A stretch of DNA of 64,000 nt. It comes from Curtobacterium sp. VKM Ac-1395. Its GTDB lineage: Bacteria > Actinomycetota > Actinomycetes > Actinomycetales > Microbacteriaceae. The notes below the pieces were generated by a model. The model had not been told where the DNA came from. It saw only the letters and a list, made by a program, of their open reading frames with translations, and did no database searches. This document shows positions 8,371 to 17,639 of the stretch, piece after piece. The first letter of the stretch is position 1. Each line of letters opens with the position of its first letter. Made by a program: the position numbers and the translations under genes. The stretch covers positions 880,068 to 944,067 of the forward strand of contig NZ_JADKRX010000001.1 of the NCBI RefSeq assembly GCF_015350975.1, in the 5' to 3' direction.

Positions 8371-9440
8371 GCCGGGGAGAGGGGGCCGTGTCCGGGCCGC
8401 TCATCGCTCTCGGCAGCGTGATCGTCGCGGCTGCGACAGCTGTCGGCGTCGTCGTCGCGCTCCCGGTCGGACCACCGGCGGCCCTCGCGACCGCGACACC
8501 CGCCGACACCGTCGCGGTGACGGAACGCTCGGACGCCGACGAGCGGCAGGTGCAGCTGGCGCTCGACACCGGTGCGCCCCGGGCGGTCGTCACGACACGC
8601 GCGGGGACGGTCACGGCGTCGTCGTGCACGACCGGCGGAGTCCTGCGGAGCGGGCTCGAGATCGCTCGGATCGACGACGTCCCGGTGATCGCGATGGCGA
8701 CGGGGACACCGCTGTACCGCGACCTCGCCGTGGGCGACCGCGGGGACGACGTCCGCGGGCTCCAGCAGGAGCTCGCTCGACTCGGGGTCCCGGTCACGGT
8801 CGACGGGATCGTCGGACAGGCAACGCTCCGGGCCGCCCAGCGCTTCCTCCTGATGCACGGCTCCACGCGCGACGACCTGACGGACGACACGATCGAGCGG
8901 TCGGCGTTCGCGTGGATCCCGTCGGCTGAGACCACCGTCCGGACGTGCGCTGCGGTCGTCGGGGCTCCGGTCGGTGCTGACGGCGTGCTGGTGGAACTGC
9001 CCGCCGAACTCCGAGGCGCGCGGGTCGAGCAGCTCCCGAGCGACGCCGTGGCAGGCGCTCGCCGAGTCGTCCTCGGACAGGTGCATGCCGATGTCGACGA
9101 GCGCGGGGTCGTCGTCGACCCGTCGTCCCTCGCGGCGATCGGCGCACTGCCGGAGTACGCCGCGACGGTGGCGTCGGCCGACGGCGTGCCGAGCCTGTCT
9201 GCGTCGTGGTCGTTGCGGGATCCACTCGAGGTCCGGGTCGTCCCACCGACGGCGCTGTGGGACGTGCACGAGGACCACGCCTGCGTCCAACCGGCCGAGG
9301 GACAGCCGCTCCTCGTCGAGGTCGTCGGGTCGGAGCTCGGGCAGTCGTTCGTGCGCCTCGACTCGGGCACCGCGCTCGACCCGGGCACTGCACTCGACCG
9401 GGTCCGCGCGACGCCGGACCGAGGGCGATCGTGTCGGTGA
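8367..9440 (+). CDS. Membrane-anchored adaptor-like protein with peptidoglycan-binding domain
   Basis: 357 aa. A single hydrophobic anchor (about residues 9-32) is followed by an extracytoplasmic region. TTRAGTVTASSCTTGGVLRSGLEI (about 76-100) looks like the half-barrel of a HlyD/MacA-type adaptor. A PG_binding_1-like repeat follows at about residues 117-162 (LYRDLAVGDRGDDVRGLQQEL, then VDGIVGQATLRAAQRFL). The remainder is beta-rich, as in adaptor barrel domains. This arrangement, next to an ABC ATPase and permease, is seen in actinobacterial MacAB-like exporters, where the protein may couple export to the cell wall. It overlaps the upstream lipoprotein (ATGA) and the downstream ATPase gene. 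Confidence 0.78.
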   Translation: MSRGEGAVSGPLIALGSVIVAAATAVGVVVALPVGPPAALATATPADTVAVTERSDADERQVQLALDTGAPRAVVTTRAGTVTASSCTTGGVLRSGLEIARIDDVPVIAMATGTPLYRDLAVGDRGDDVRGLQQELARLGVPVTVDGIVGQATLRAAQRFLLMHGSTRDDLTDDTIERSAFAWIPSAETTVRTCAAVVGAPVGADGVLVELPAELRGARVEQLPSDAVAGARRVVLGQVHADVDERGVVVDPSSLAAIGALPEYAATVASADGVPSLSASWSLRDPLEVRVVPPTALWDVHEDHACVQPAEGQPLLVEVVGSELGQSFVRLDSGTALDPGTALDRVRATPDRGRSCR

Positions 9441-10033
9441 ACCTCCACGCGGTCGGTCACCGCTGGCCCGGCGGCACGGAGCTGTTCCGCGGCGTCGACT
9501 GGGCCTTCGAAGACGGGTCGGTGACGGCACTGGTGGGGCCGAGCGGGTCGGGCAAGTCGACGCTGCTCGCGGTCCTCGCCCGGATGCTGGTGCCGACGGC
9601 CGGGGCGGTGGAGCTGCCGACCGGTGCCGAGGTGCTGTGGGTCTTCCAGAACCCGCACGGCGTCGCGCGTCGGTCGGCTCTGGACCACGTGTCGCTGCCG
9701 TTGCTCGCGCGGGGGCTGACCCGTCGTGCGGCGGATGACCGAGCCATGGAGATCCTCGAGCGCTTCGGTCTCGCGCGACGGGCATCGGCACGGTTCCGGG
9801 AGCTCTCCGGTGGCGAGGCGCAGCGACTCATGCTCGCTCGAGGTGTGGCGTCCGCGCCGACGCTGATGCTGGTCGACGAACCGACGGCACAGCTCGACCG
9901 TGCGACTGCTGCGGAGGTGAACGACGCCATCGGTGAACTCGGAGCGACGGGGACCACGGTCGTCGTCGCGACCCACGACGACGCCACCCGCGATGCGTGC
10001 GGGGACGTGCTCGACCTGGGGCGGTTCCGGTGA
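9431..10033 (+). CDS. ABC transporter ATP-binding protein (MacB/LolD-like)
   Basis: 200-aa ATPase with Walker A GPSGSGKST, Q-loop VFQNPHG, signature LSGGEAQRL, Walker B LMLVDEPTAQLD and H-loop ATHDD. It is short, as in the MacB/LolD/FtsE group. It starts at GTG 9431, or GTG 9437 two codons later, inside the end of the adaptor gene; its TGA overlaps the GTG of the permease. It would energise the adjacent permease, presumably for export of, or protection against, the small peptide encoded at 7,465. Confidence 0.92.
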   Translation: MSVNLHAVGHRWPGGTELFRGVDWAFEDGSVTALVGPSGSGKSTLLAVLARMLVPTAGAVELPTGAEVLWVFQNPHGVARRSALDHVSLPLLARGLTRRAADDRAMEILERFGLARRASARFRELSGGEAQRLMLARGVASAPTLMLVDEPTAQLDRATAAEVNDAIGELGATGTTVVVATHDDATRDACGDVLDLGRFR

Positions 10034-11136
10034 CCGGTCGGCGGGGTCCAGGTCGCGGACGCTTGCGCACGGCGGAGGTGCTCCGCGAAGCATGGCGGGA
10101 CCTCGCGACGGGAGCCGGAGGTGCGGTGACGTGCGCGGTCGTCCTCGCGGTGCTCCTCGCCGGGGTGGTCGGACTGCGCACGGCGGCGGCCACGGAGGAC
10201 GTCCGCGCCGCCGCCCGCTTCATCACGTCCGGTGCGGCGACGCAGGTCTTCACCGCCGAGGGGCGCATCGACGGCGCCGCGTGCGCAGCGCTCGCGGACG
10301 ACGCGGACGTCCTCGCGTCCGGGGCGGTGCGCCGAGTCGAGGACGGACTGGTCGTCGCTGCGCTGCCGGGCACGTCCGTCCCGACCTACGAGGTCTCCGG
10401 TGGGTTCCCGGCCGTGGTCGGCGTCGACGGCGTCGTCGGTGGCGCTGGCGTCGTGGCCTCGGCTGAGGTCGCGGACACGCTCGGTGTCGAGCCCGGCGGG
10501 CGCATCGAGCCCGCCCAGGGCGCGGTCCCGGTCGCGGGTGTCTACGCCTGGCCGGACGACGGCCGTGACCCCGACCTGGGGTACGCGGTCCTCGCGCCCG
10601 CGATCGACGACGGCACCCCGTTCGATGCCTGCTGGGCGACGATCTGGCCCGCGGACGACACCGCGCTCACCGGCCTCCGTCGGACACTGCTGCCGTCGAC
10701 CGGCGCCGAGGACGACGCCCGGTCGACTTCGGGTCAGCTCAACCCGCGGTCCGGGACGACCTTCACCCCGGCAGCGACACCGCCGAGCGGGGTCGTCGAG
10801 ACCGTGGTGCTCGGCATCGGTGTGGCGGTGGGCCTGGGCGCGGTGGTCCGGCGACGACTCTCGATCGCGTCCGACCGGCACGTCGGGGTGACCGTCGGCG
10901 CACAGGCGTTGGGCGTCGCGATCCAGCACGGTGCGTGGTCGTTCGTCGGTGCCGCACTGGCCGTGGCCGCGTCAGTCGTCCTGGTGCGCGGGCTCCCGGT
11001 CGCCGATGCGGGGCCCATCGTGGTCCGCGCGGTCGTCCTGTGCGCGCTGGGGCTCCTGGGAGCCGTGGCGGGCGGGGTCGCCGGCGTGGCCCTCGTGCGG
11101 GAACGGTCGCTGCATCGCTACTTCCGGACCCGGTGA
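10030..11136 (+). CDS. ABC transporter permease, FtsX/MacB-like
   Basis: 368 aa. One N-terminal membrane helix (AVTCAVVLAVLLAGVVGLRTAAA) is followed by a roughly 200-residue extracytoplasmic domain (FITSGAATQVFTAEGRIDG... WATIWPADDTALTGLR). Three C-terminal helices follow (VVETVVLGIGVAVGLGAVV, GAWSFVGAALAVAASVVLV, AVVLCALGLLGAVAGGVAG). This 1+3 topology is that of MacB/FtsX-type permeases, which act mechanically on extracellular substrates. GTG 10030 overlaps the ATPase stop (GTGA). It is the last gene of the operon and ends near a 60-bp repeat element. Confidence 0.82.
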   Translation: MTGRRGPGRGRLRTAEVLREAWRDLATGAGGAVTCAVVLAVLLAGVVGLRTAAATEDVRAAARFITSGAATQVFTAEGRIDGAACAALADDADVLASGAVRRVEDGLVVAALPGTSVPTYEVSGGFPAVVGVDGVVGGAGVVASAEVADTLGVEPGGRIEPAQGAVPVAGVYAWPDDGRDPDLGYAVLAPAIDDGTPFDACWATIWPADDTALTGLRRTLLPSTGAEDDARSTSGQLNPRSGTTFTPAATPPSGVVETVVLGIGVAVGLGAVVRRRLSIASDRHVGVTVGAQALGVAIQHGAWSFVGAALAVAASVVLVRGLPVADAGPIVVRAVVLCALGLLGAVAGGVAGVALVRERSLHRYFRTR

Positions 11137-11171
11137 GGTGAGCGTCGTGCCGGGCACGGGCCGAGCCTCCC

Positions 11172-11231
11172 GTGCGAGGTCGACCACTCCGTGCGCCGCA
11201 TCAGCGTCGCACCAGGTTGCGGACCTCGCAC
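11172..11231. repeat. 60-bp dispersed element with GTGCGAGGTC terminal inverted repeats (copy 1)
   Basis: The element begins GTGCGAGGTC and ends GACCTCGCAC (perfect 10-bp inverted repeats), with conserved internal blocks GTGCGC, CAG and CGCAC. A homologous copy of exactly the same length lies at 25,822-25,881. Both are in gaps between convergent genes. Immediately downstream, GCGCACGGTGCGGGCAGCG occurs twice as a direct repeat (about 11,244-11,300). Confidence 0.7.
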
Positions 11232-11311
11232 CAGCCGAGCGGCCGCGCACGGTGCGGGCAGCGAGCAGCGAGCAGCGAGCCGCGCACGGTGCGGGCAGCG
11301 CCGCCGCCTCC

Positions 11312-12181
11312 TCACCCGCGCCCGGGCGCCGTGACCTCGATGCGGTTCGCCCACGGGTCCTCGAACGCGACGGTGCGGCCGTCGTCGGCCGTCTGCACGC
11401 CGTGGTCCCGCATCCGGGCGGTCAGTGCGCCGAGGTCGTCGACGCCCGGCACCTCGATGCGCACGAGCCCCAGCCCGAGCGCGAGCTGCCGACGTCCGGC
11501 ACCGCGGGAGTTCCACGTGTTCATCGCCATGTGGTGGTGGTACCCGCCGGCGCTGACGAACAGGGCCTCGCCCCAGCCCGCGGTCGTCGCGAAGCCGAGC
11601 TGGTCGACGTAGAACGCGCGGGCGCTGGCGACGTCCCCGACGGACAGGTGCACGTGCCCCACCCGGGCTGGACGCGCCCCGGCGTCGGATAGCCCGGTCG
11701 ACGTCAGGTGCTCCTGCAGGAACGCGTTCGGGTCGACGTACTTCGTGTCCATGTCGACCATGCCGTGCGTCCACGACCACTCGGTCCGGTCGCGGTCCCA
11801 GTACAGCTCGACGCCGTTGCCCTCGGGGTCGGTGAAGTAGAAGGCGTTGCTGACGAGGTGGTCCGCGCTGCCGGTGAAGGTCTGCGGGTACTTCGTCGCG
11901 ACGGAGTACAGCGCGGCGGCCAGGTCGGCGCGGGTGTCGAACAGGACCGCGGTGTGGAAGAGGCCGGCCTCGTGCGCTCCGGCATGCGCGAGGACCGGCG
12001 CGTGCTCGAGCACCACGACCGGCGTCGTGCCGCGTCCGAGCACGGCGACTCCGCCCGCGTTGGACAGCAGCGTGAGCAGGACGCCGTCGCGGTAGTAGGC
12101 GATCATCCGGTCGAGGTCGGCCACGCGGAGGGTGACGGCGCCCATGCCGGTGTCGGCGGCGAGGAGGTCCTGGGTCTGCAT
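11312..12181 (-). CDS. VOC-superfamily ring-cleavage dioxygenase-like protein (CatE/MhqO type)
   Basis: 289 aa made of two vicinal-oxygen-chelate halves. The first (MGAVTLRVADLDRMIAYYRDGVLLTLL ... YFTDPEGNGVELYWDR) and second (VGHVHLSVGDVASARAFYVDQLGF ... VAFEDPWANRIEV) each show the betaalpha-betabetabeta pattern. Likely metal ligands are His in the HVHLSV strand, the GGYHHHMAMNTW motif and Glu in NRIEV. Members cleave or detoxify catechols and hydroquinones. ATG 12181 has a -10-like GAGACT 6 nt upstream, a 17-nt spacer and a TTGACG -35. The -35 lies inside a 28-bp palindrome, so expression is probably repressed by a MarR-type protein. Confidence 0.88.
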   Translation of the reverse strand: MQTQDLLAADTGMGAVTLRVADLDRMIAYYRDGVLLTLLSNAGGVAVLGRGTTPVVVLEHAPVLAHAGAHEAGLFHTAVLFDTRADLAAALYSVATKYPQTFTGSADHLVSNAFYFTDPEGNGVELYWDRDRTEWSWTHGMVDMDTKYVDPNAFLQEHLTSTGLSDAGARPARVGHVHLSVGDVASARAFYVDQLGFATTAGWGEALFVSAGGYHHHMAMNTWNSRGAGRRQLALGLGLVRIEVPGVDDLGALTARMRDHGVQTADDGRTVAFEDPWANRIEVTAPGRG

Positions 12182-12187
12182 GGCTCC

Positions 12188-12224
12188 AGTCTCCGCCGAT
12201 TTGGTTGACGCGTCAACTAAATCG
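12188..12224 (-). promoter_or_regulatory. Promoter and 28-bp palindromic operator of the VOC gene
   Basis: On the minus strand, TTGACG (12211-12216), a 17-nt spacer and GAGACT (12188-12193) form a promoter that ends 6 nt before the ATG. A palindrome spans 12197-12224 with a perfect GTTGACGCGTCAAC core and a single mismatch pair over 28 bp; it covers the -35. MarR-family repressors commonly bind such TTGACGCGTCAA sites. No regulator gene is adjacent on that strand. Confidence 0.7.
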
Positions 12225-12388
12225 TCCCGCGACCAACCGGACTCGTCCTGGGAAGCGGCCCCGAGCCTCCCGGCAGCTGCGACGAACGGACGTCGCGACG
12301 TCGCGACGACGAGCCGACGCGACGTCGCGACGACCTGCAGCCGCGACGCGCGGGCGCGAGCCACCAGGGACAGACCCTCACGTCGCGG

Positions 12389-12394
12389 TACCGT
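12389..12394 (+). promoter_or_regulatory. -10 element of leaderless araC-family gene
   Basis: TACCGT ends exactly 6 nt before GTG 12401, the spacing seen for many genes in this window. The DNA just upstream (about 12,290-12,330) is a GACGTCGCGACG-type low-complexity repeat. Confidence 0.5.
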
Positions 12395-12400
12395 TCTCGC

Positions 12401-13270
12401 GTGGCGGAGACCGAGGGAGCGGCGGCGGCGCCGTTCGAGTACCGCACGGGCGGGGACGACGACGTCTCCCTGCACCGGATCGGGACGAACGGACCGCAGA
12501 CCGGCACGATCGGACCCCGTCCCGCCCACGTGCTGTTCTGGCTGTCGGACGGGCACGCCGTCGTGACCGCCGACACCGGTGACCGGTGGGAGGTCGGACC
12601 CGGCCGGCCGGTGATGCTCTCGGCCCCGGTCGCGTACGCGTTCGACACCGATGCCACCCGGATGACCCTGCTGCACCTCACGCCGTCGTTCCTCGACGCC
12701 GTGGCCGCACGGACCTCCGACGACGGCGCCGCCGGCGATCCGTGGGAGTTCGTCCAGCCCGAGGCCTCGGACATCCGACTCGAGCCGCTGCGAGCGCTGC
12801 TGCGCGAGGTGACCGCGCAGATCCTCGACCCCGACCTGCCCGAGTCGGACCGCCAGAGCGTGAACCGCCGGGTGGCCAAGGTCGTGCTCTCGACGTTCAC
12901 GCGCTCCCGGGCGGACGTGGAGAACCGGCTGCGGCGAGCCGTCCGGTTCGTGCACGACCAGGCGGCGGACGACATCACCGTCGGGGACATCGCCGACGCC
13001 GCCGGGCTCAGCGAGCGCGGGGTGCAGGACCTGTTCCGCCGGACACTCGACGTGACGCCGATGCGGTACCTGCGCGAGGTCCGTCTGGACCGCGTGCACC
13101 TGGAGCTCCAGGCGCGACCGGCCCGCGTGGTGGTCACCGTGCAGGACGTCGCCAGGCGGTGGCAGTTCATGCACCTCGGCCGGTTCGCGGCGAGCTACCG
13201 CGAGCGGTTCGGGGAGAGCCCGCACGAGACGGTCGAGCGAGCCGGCCCAGGCCGAAGTCACCGGGACTGA
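12401..13270 (+). CDS. AraC-family transcriptional regulator
   Basis: 289 aa. The N-terminal about 110 residues form a cupin-like sensor region (GPRPAHVLFWLSDGHAVVTADTGDRWEVGPGRPVMLSAPVAYAFD). The C-terminal AraC domain has two HTHs: ITVGDIADAAGLSERGVQDLFRRTLDVTPMRYLREVRLDRVHLEL and VVTVQDVARRWQFMHLGRFAASYRERFGESPHETV. This matches the AraC-binding-like-domain subfamily. Effector and targets are unknown; the nearest genes are the VOC protein (divergent) and a small lipoprotein (convergent, 20 bp away). GTG 12401 is supported by the -10 spacing. Confidence 0.9.
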   Translation: MAETEGAAAAPFEYRTGGDDDVSLHRIGTNGPQTGTIGPRPAHVLFWLSDGHAVVTADTGDRWEVGPGRPVMLSAPVAYAFDTDATRMTLLHLTPSFLDAVAARTSDDGAAGDPWEFVQPEASDIRLEPLRALLREVTAQILDPDLPESDRQSVNRRVAKVVLSTFTRSRADVENRLRRAVRFVHDQAADDITVGDIADAAGLSERGVQDLFRRTLDVTPMRYLREVRLDRVHLELQARPARVVVTVQDVARRWQFMHLGRFAASYRERFGESPHETVERAGPGRSHRD

Positions 13271-13290
13271 GGCGAGCAGTTTCTCCGGAC

Positions 13291-13611
13291 TCAGCAGCCG
13301 ATCGAGGTCAGCGTGACGTCGGTCACCTTGCCGCTCTCGATCATCGCCGTCTGCGTGCAGAGGTCGTTCGCACGGACCGTCACCTTGCCCACGGCGATGC
13401 CCGCGAAGCGCAAGGTGTCCCCGGGGAACGCGCGCTGCTGCGCCGCGGTGCGCCCGTTCGGGATGAGGACCTCGACGCGGTACTGGTGCTCGGCCTCGTT
13501 CTGCGACACCGTGACGGTGATGCGGCCGGTGGAGTCCTGGGCGCCACAGCCGGACAGCGTCAGCGCCGCCACGAGGGCGACGACGAGCACGGTGGCAGAG
13601 CGACGGATCAC
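13291..13611 (-). CDS. Small lipoprotein, unknown function
   Basis: 106 aa with a type II signal peptide, MIRRSATVLVVALVAALTLSGC, lipobox LSGC. The mature part is mostly beta (TGRITVTVSQNEAEHQYRVEVLIPNG) and has two further Cys (LCTQTAM and the C-terminal IGC) that could pair. GTG 13611 is the start; on the minus strand TAGGCT (13618-13623) lies 6 nt upstream, suggesting a leaderless transcript. It is convergent with the AraC gene. I do not recognise a named family. Confidence 0.75.
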   Translation of the reverse strand: MIRRSATVLVVALVAALTLSGCGAQDSTGRITVTVSQNEAEHQYRVEVLIPNGRTAAQQRAFPGDTLRFAGIAVGKVTVRANDLCTQTAMIESGKVTDVTLTSIGC

Positions 13612-13718
13612 GTGACAAGCCTACGACGGCGACCCGGCCCGGTTGACCCGCCTACTGGGGCCAGGAGTCCTCTGATGGGGGGACAGGCGATGTCCGGTTG
13701 GCGCGCTAGCGTGGAGGC

Positions 13719-14921
13719 ATGACAGTCGGGACCGGAACGAGCGTGCAACCGACGTCTCGTCCGGACGCGGTGAAGCGGGCTGCGCTCCTCGCCGCCCTCG
13801 ACGTCGCGCAGGGTGGGACCGAGGAACGCTTCGAGCGGATCACCCGCATCGCACGCGAGGCCTTCGGCGTCTCCGGCTCCTTCCTCAACCTCGCGAACGA
13901 GGACCACCTCCTCATCAAGTCGCAGCAGAGCGACGAGGTCTTCAGCGGCCCCATCCCGCTGCAGGACACCTTCTGCGGCCGGACCATGGCCGAACCGGGC
14001 GCCGTGCTCGTCCCCGACGCCCTCGTCGACGCGCGGTTCCGCGACCTGCCGATGGTGACCGGCGACCCGAACGTGCGCTTCTACGCCGGCGTCCCGCTGC
14101 GGCTCGGCTCCGACGCCGTCAAGGTCGGCACCCTGTGCCTCATCGACCAGCAGCCGCGCACGCTCAGCCCCGACGACGTCGCCCTGCTCCACGAACTCGG
14201 CACGTGGGCAGAGCGCGAGCTCGCCGCCGGCGCCGACGAGGACCGCCTGCGCTCGGTGCTCACCGGACTCGAGCCGGGCCCCGTCGACGTGCCCGGGTAC
14301 CTCGTCGACGGCATGTCCGTCCCGCACGGCGTCGTCTCCGGCGACTTCCACGACTGGCACCGGTCCGGCGACGCCCTCGTCGTGACCGTGTCCGACGTGA
14401 TGGGCAAGGGCATGTCGGCCGGACTCCTGGGCGCCGGCATCCGCGGTGCCGTCCTCGCCCGCGGCGACGAGCAGCCCGCCGCCGCCGTCGCAGCACTCGA
14501 ACGCCAGGTCGCGCCCGAGCTCAGCCGGGCCGAGTCCTTCGCCACGTTCTTCCACGGGCGCCTCGACCCGGCGACCGGGCACCTCGACTACGTCGACGCC
14601 GGACACGGTCTCGTGCTGCAGCTGCACGCCGACGGCACCGAGACCATCCACCGGTCACTGGACCTGCCGCTCGGCCTGCACCCCGTCGGGCTGCCTCGGA
14701 CCACCGGCTCCCTGGTGCTCGAGCCGGGCGACACCCTCATCGTGGTCAGCGACGGTGCGCTCGAACTGTGGGACTCCACGCTCGCGTCGCTCTCGCGGCT
14801 GGGTGGCCTGTACCGCAAGGCCACGGACACCGCGTCCTTCCTGGAGCGCATCCGCGCCCGGGCCCGCACGCACGACCCGGGTGACGACCTGACGGTCGTG
14901 GTCATCGCGCGCGAGGGCTGA
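13719..14921 (+). CDS. GAF-domain PP2C/RsbU-type serine phosphatase
   Basis: 400 aa. The N-terminal GAF domain (about 15-170) includes FERITRIAREAFGVSGSFLNLANEDHLLIKSQ, IPLQDTFCGRTM and GTLCLIDQQPRTLSPDDVALLHELG. The C-terminal SpoIIE/PP2C domain (about 200-400) has VVSGDFHDWHRSGDALVVTVSDVMGKGMSAGLL and the final GDDLTVVVIAREG, carrying the metal-binding Asp residues (SGDFHDW, SDVMGKG, GDDLT). It should dephosphorylate an anti-sigma-factor antagonist in response to a signal sensed by GAF. No partner is encoded nearby. ATG 13719 follows TAGCGT by 6 nt; GGAGG in that spacer could also act as a ribosome site. Confidence 0.9.
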   Translation: MTVGTGTSVQPTSRPDAVKRAALLAALDVAQGGTEERFERITRIAREAFGVSGSFLNLANEDHLLIKSQQSDEVFSGPIPLQDTFCGRTMAEPGAVLVPDALVDARFRDLPMVTGDPNVRFYAGVPLRLGSDAVKVGTLCLIDQQPRTLSPDDVALLHELGTWAERELAAGADEDRLRSVLTGLEPGPVDVPGYLVDGMSVPHGVVSGDFHDWHRSGDALVVTVSDVMGKGMSAGLLGAGIRGAVLARGDEQPAAAVAALERQVAPELSRAESFATFFHGRLDPATGHLDYVDAGHGLVLQLHADGTETIHRSLDLPLGLHPVGLPRTTGSLVLEPGDTLIVVSDGALELWDSTLASLSRLGGLYRKATDTASFLERIRARARTHDPGDDLTVVVIAREG

Positions 14922-15054
14922 CGCGGCAGGGGCTGCGGTGCTCTGGTGCCGCGTCGGTCGCTCGGTGCGCCGTCAGTGCGGCGCACCGGGTGCGGAACCC
15001 CGCACCGGCGGAGACCGCGCGCACGGTGCGACCGTCCTGTGGCTGGCCACCGTC

Positions 15055-15097
15055 GGACTGGAGGCTGTGCTCACGACGTGCGCCGTGCCTCCAGTCC
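15055..15097. repeat. Inverted repeat GGACTGGAGGC / GCCTCCAGTCC
   Basis: Perfect 11-bp arms (15055-15065, 15087-15097) flank a 21-nt loop. The same arm sequence begins at the extreme right end of the window (63,956), ahead of another palindrome, so this is a recurring intergenic motif. Confidence 0.65.
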
Positions 15098-15143
15098 GGC
15101 GCGGTGCCGGCTCAGGGCCGCACTGTCACCCGCCGAGGGGTGG

Positions 15144-15332
15144 GGTTCCGTCGCTGCGCGACGGCGAGTGGCCGGGTTCCGTCGCTGCGCGACGGCGCCC
15201 GGGGTGCCGAGTGGTCGGGTTCCGTCGCTGCGCGACGGCGCCGGGTCGCCGAGCGGTCACGTCCTGTCGCTGCGCGACGGCGAGTGGTCGCCGTCTGTCG
15301 CGTGCGGGAGCGTGAACCGACAGGACGTGACC
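15144..15332. repeat. Array of four hairpin repeats ending in a nested inverted repeat
   Basis: Copies at 15144-15166, 15175-15197, 15218-15240 and 15261-15282 share TCGCTGCGCGACGGCG. Each can fold as CCGTCGC-TGC-GCGACGG (the last with one G-T pair). Copy 4 lies within a larger perfect 15-bp inverted repeat (15255-15269 with 15318-15332), which also encloses GACGGCGA-GTGG-TCGCCGTC (15276-15295). Confidence 0.75.
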
Positions 15333-15438
15333 AGTCGGCGGACGTGAGCGGGGCGTCGTGACCACTCGACGCGACCGCGACCGCGACCGCGACCGCGGCG
15401 GCGACGGCGACGCCGCCGGTCGCCGCACGGCTCCGGCG

Positions 15439-16313
15439 TCAGGCGCCGAGGCGCTCGATGAGCTCGCGGTACCGGGCAGCCGTCCGCTCGACGATCTCGT
15501 CGGGCAGCACCGGCGGCGTGCCCTGACGGTCCCAGTGCGCGCTGAGCCAGTTCCGCACGATCTGCTTGTCGAACGAGTCCGTGCGGTTGCCGGCCTCGTA
15601 GGAGGACGCGTCCCAGTACCGGCTGGAGTCGCTCGTCAGGACCTCGTCCCCGATGCGGATCTGCCCGTGGGTGTCGTGCCCGAACTCGAACTTCGTGTCC
15701 GCGATGATGACCCCGCGCTGCAGGGCGATCGCCGCCGCTTCCGAGTACACGTGCAGCGAGAGGTCGCGGAGCGTCGCAGCGACGTCCGCCCCGACGAGTT
15801 CCTCGGTGCGCTCGAACGAGATGTTCTCGTCGTGCTCGCCCTGCGGCGCCTTGTACGCGGGCGTGTAGATCGGCTCGGGGAGTCGGTCGCCGTCGGAGAG
15901 CCCGGCGGGGAGCGGCACGCCACAGACGCTGCCGGACTCCTGGTACTCGGCCCACCCGCTGCCCGAGAGGTACCCGCGCACGACGCATTCGACCGGGAAC
16001 ATCCGCAGCGGCATCACGTGCATGGACCGGGTGGCGACCTCGTCCGGCACCGGGGTCGTGGTGGCGGAGGGGCGGAGCAGGTGGTTCGGGACGTCACCGA
16101 GCTGGGTGAACCAGAAGCGGGACAGGCGCGTCAGGAGCTCGCCCTTGCCCGGGATCGGCGGCTCGAGCGCGAAGTCGTAGGCACTGACGCGGTCCGACGC
16201 CACGAGGAGCAGCTCGGTGGCACCGGCGACGTTCGCCGTGGTGGCCGGGACGTAGAGCTCGCGGACCTTGCCGGACGAGACGTGCTTCCAGCCGTCAATC
16301 CGGGGTGCGGCGT

Positions 16314-16317
<4 letters not shown>
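15439..16317 (-). CDS. purC: Phosphoribosylaminoimidazole-succinocarboxamide synthase PurC
   Basis: SAICAR synthetase, which ligates aspartate to CAIR with ATP in step 8 of purine synthesis. The 292-aa protein starts with GWKHVSSGKVRELYVP and continues LLVASDRVSAYDFALEPPIPGKGELLTRLSRFWF, EVVRGYLSGSGWAEYQ-type (here CVVRGYLSGSGWAEYQESG) and IADTKFEFGHD, all diagnostic PurC motifs. The ATG overlaps the purD stop (ATGA), so purD-purC are translationally coupled. The length fits the long actinobacterial/fungal-type PurC. Confidence 0.96.
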
Positions 16318-17582
<1,265 letters not shown>

Positions 17583-17588
17583 CCGATC

Positions 17589-17633
17589 ACCCTACCGAGC
17601 CACGGCGTTCCGCTGGGGTGCACCGGCTAGCCT
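17589..17633. promoter_or_regulatory. Divergent leaderless promoters of purD and the SCP-like gene
   Basis: Minus-strand TAGGGT at 17589-17594 lies 6 nt from the purD GTG. Plus-strand TAGCCT at 17628-17633 lies 6 nt from ATG 17640. The 57-bp gap therefore carries both -10 elements and little room for separate -35 control. Confidence 0.55.
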
Positions 17634-17639
17634 GTGGAG

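Larger units (their letters stand above)
14922..15438. other. 517-bp non-coding gap between convergent genes, rich in palindromes
   Basis: No credible gene. It contains an inverted repeat GGACTGGAGGC...GCCTCCAGTCC, four copies of a hairpin repeat, a nested cruciform-like structure, and a GCGACC hexanucleotide run (about 15,371-15,398) just after the end of purC. Open frames here are GC-rich artefacts. Confidence 0.8.

Noticed and set aside
15144..15282. CRISPR-like array
   Set aside because: The repeats are short, palindromic and imperfect, the spacers are 9-20 nt and partly similar to each other, and no cas genes are present.
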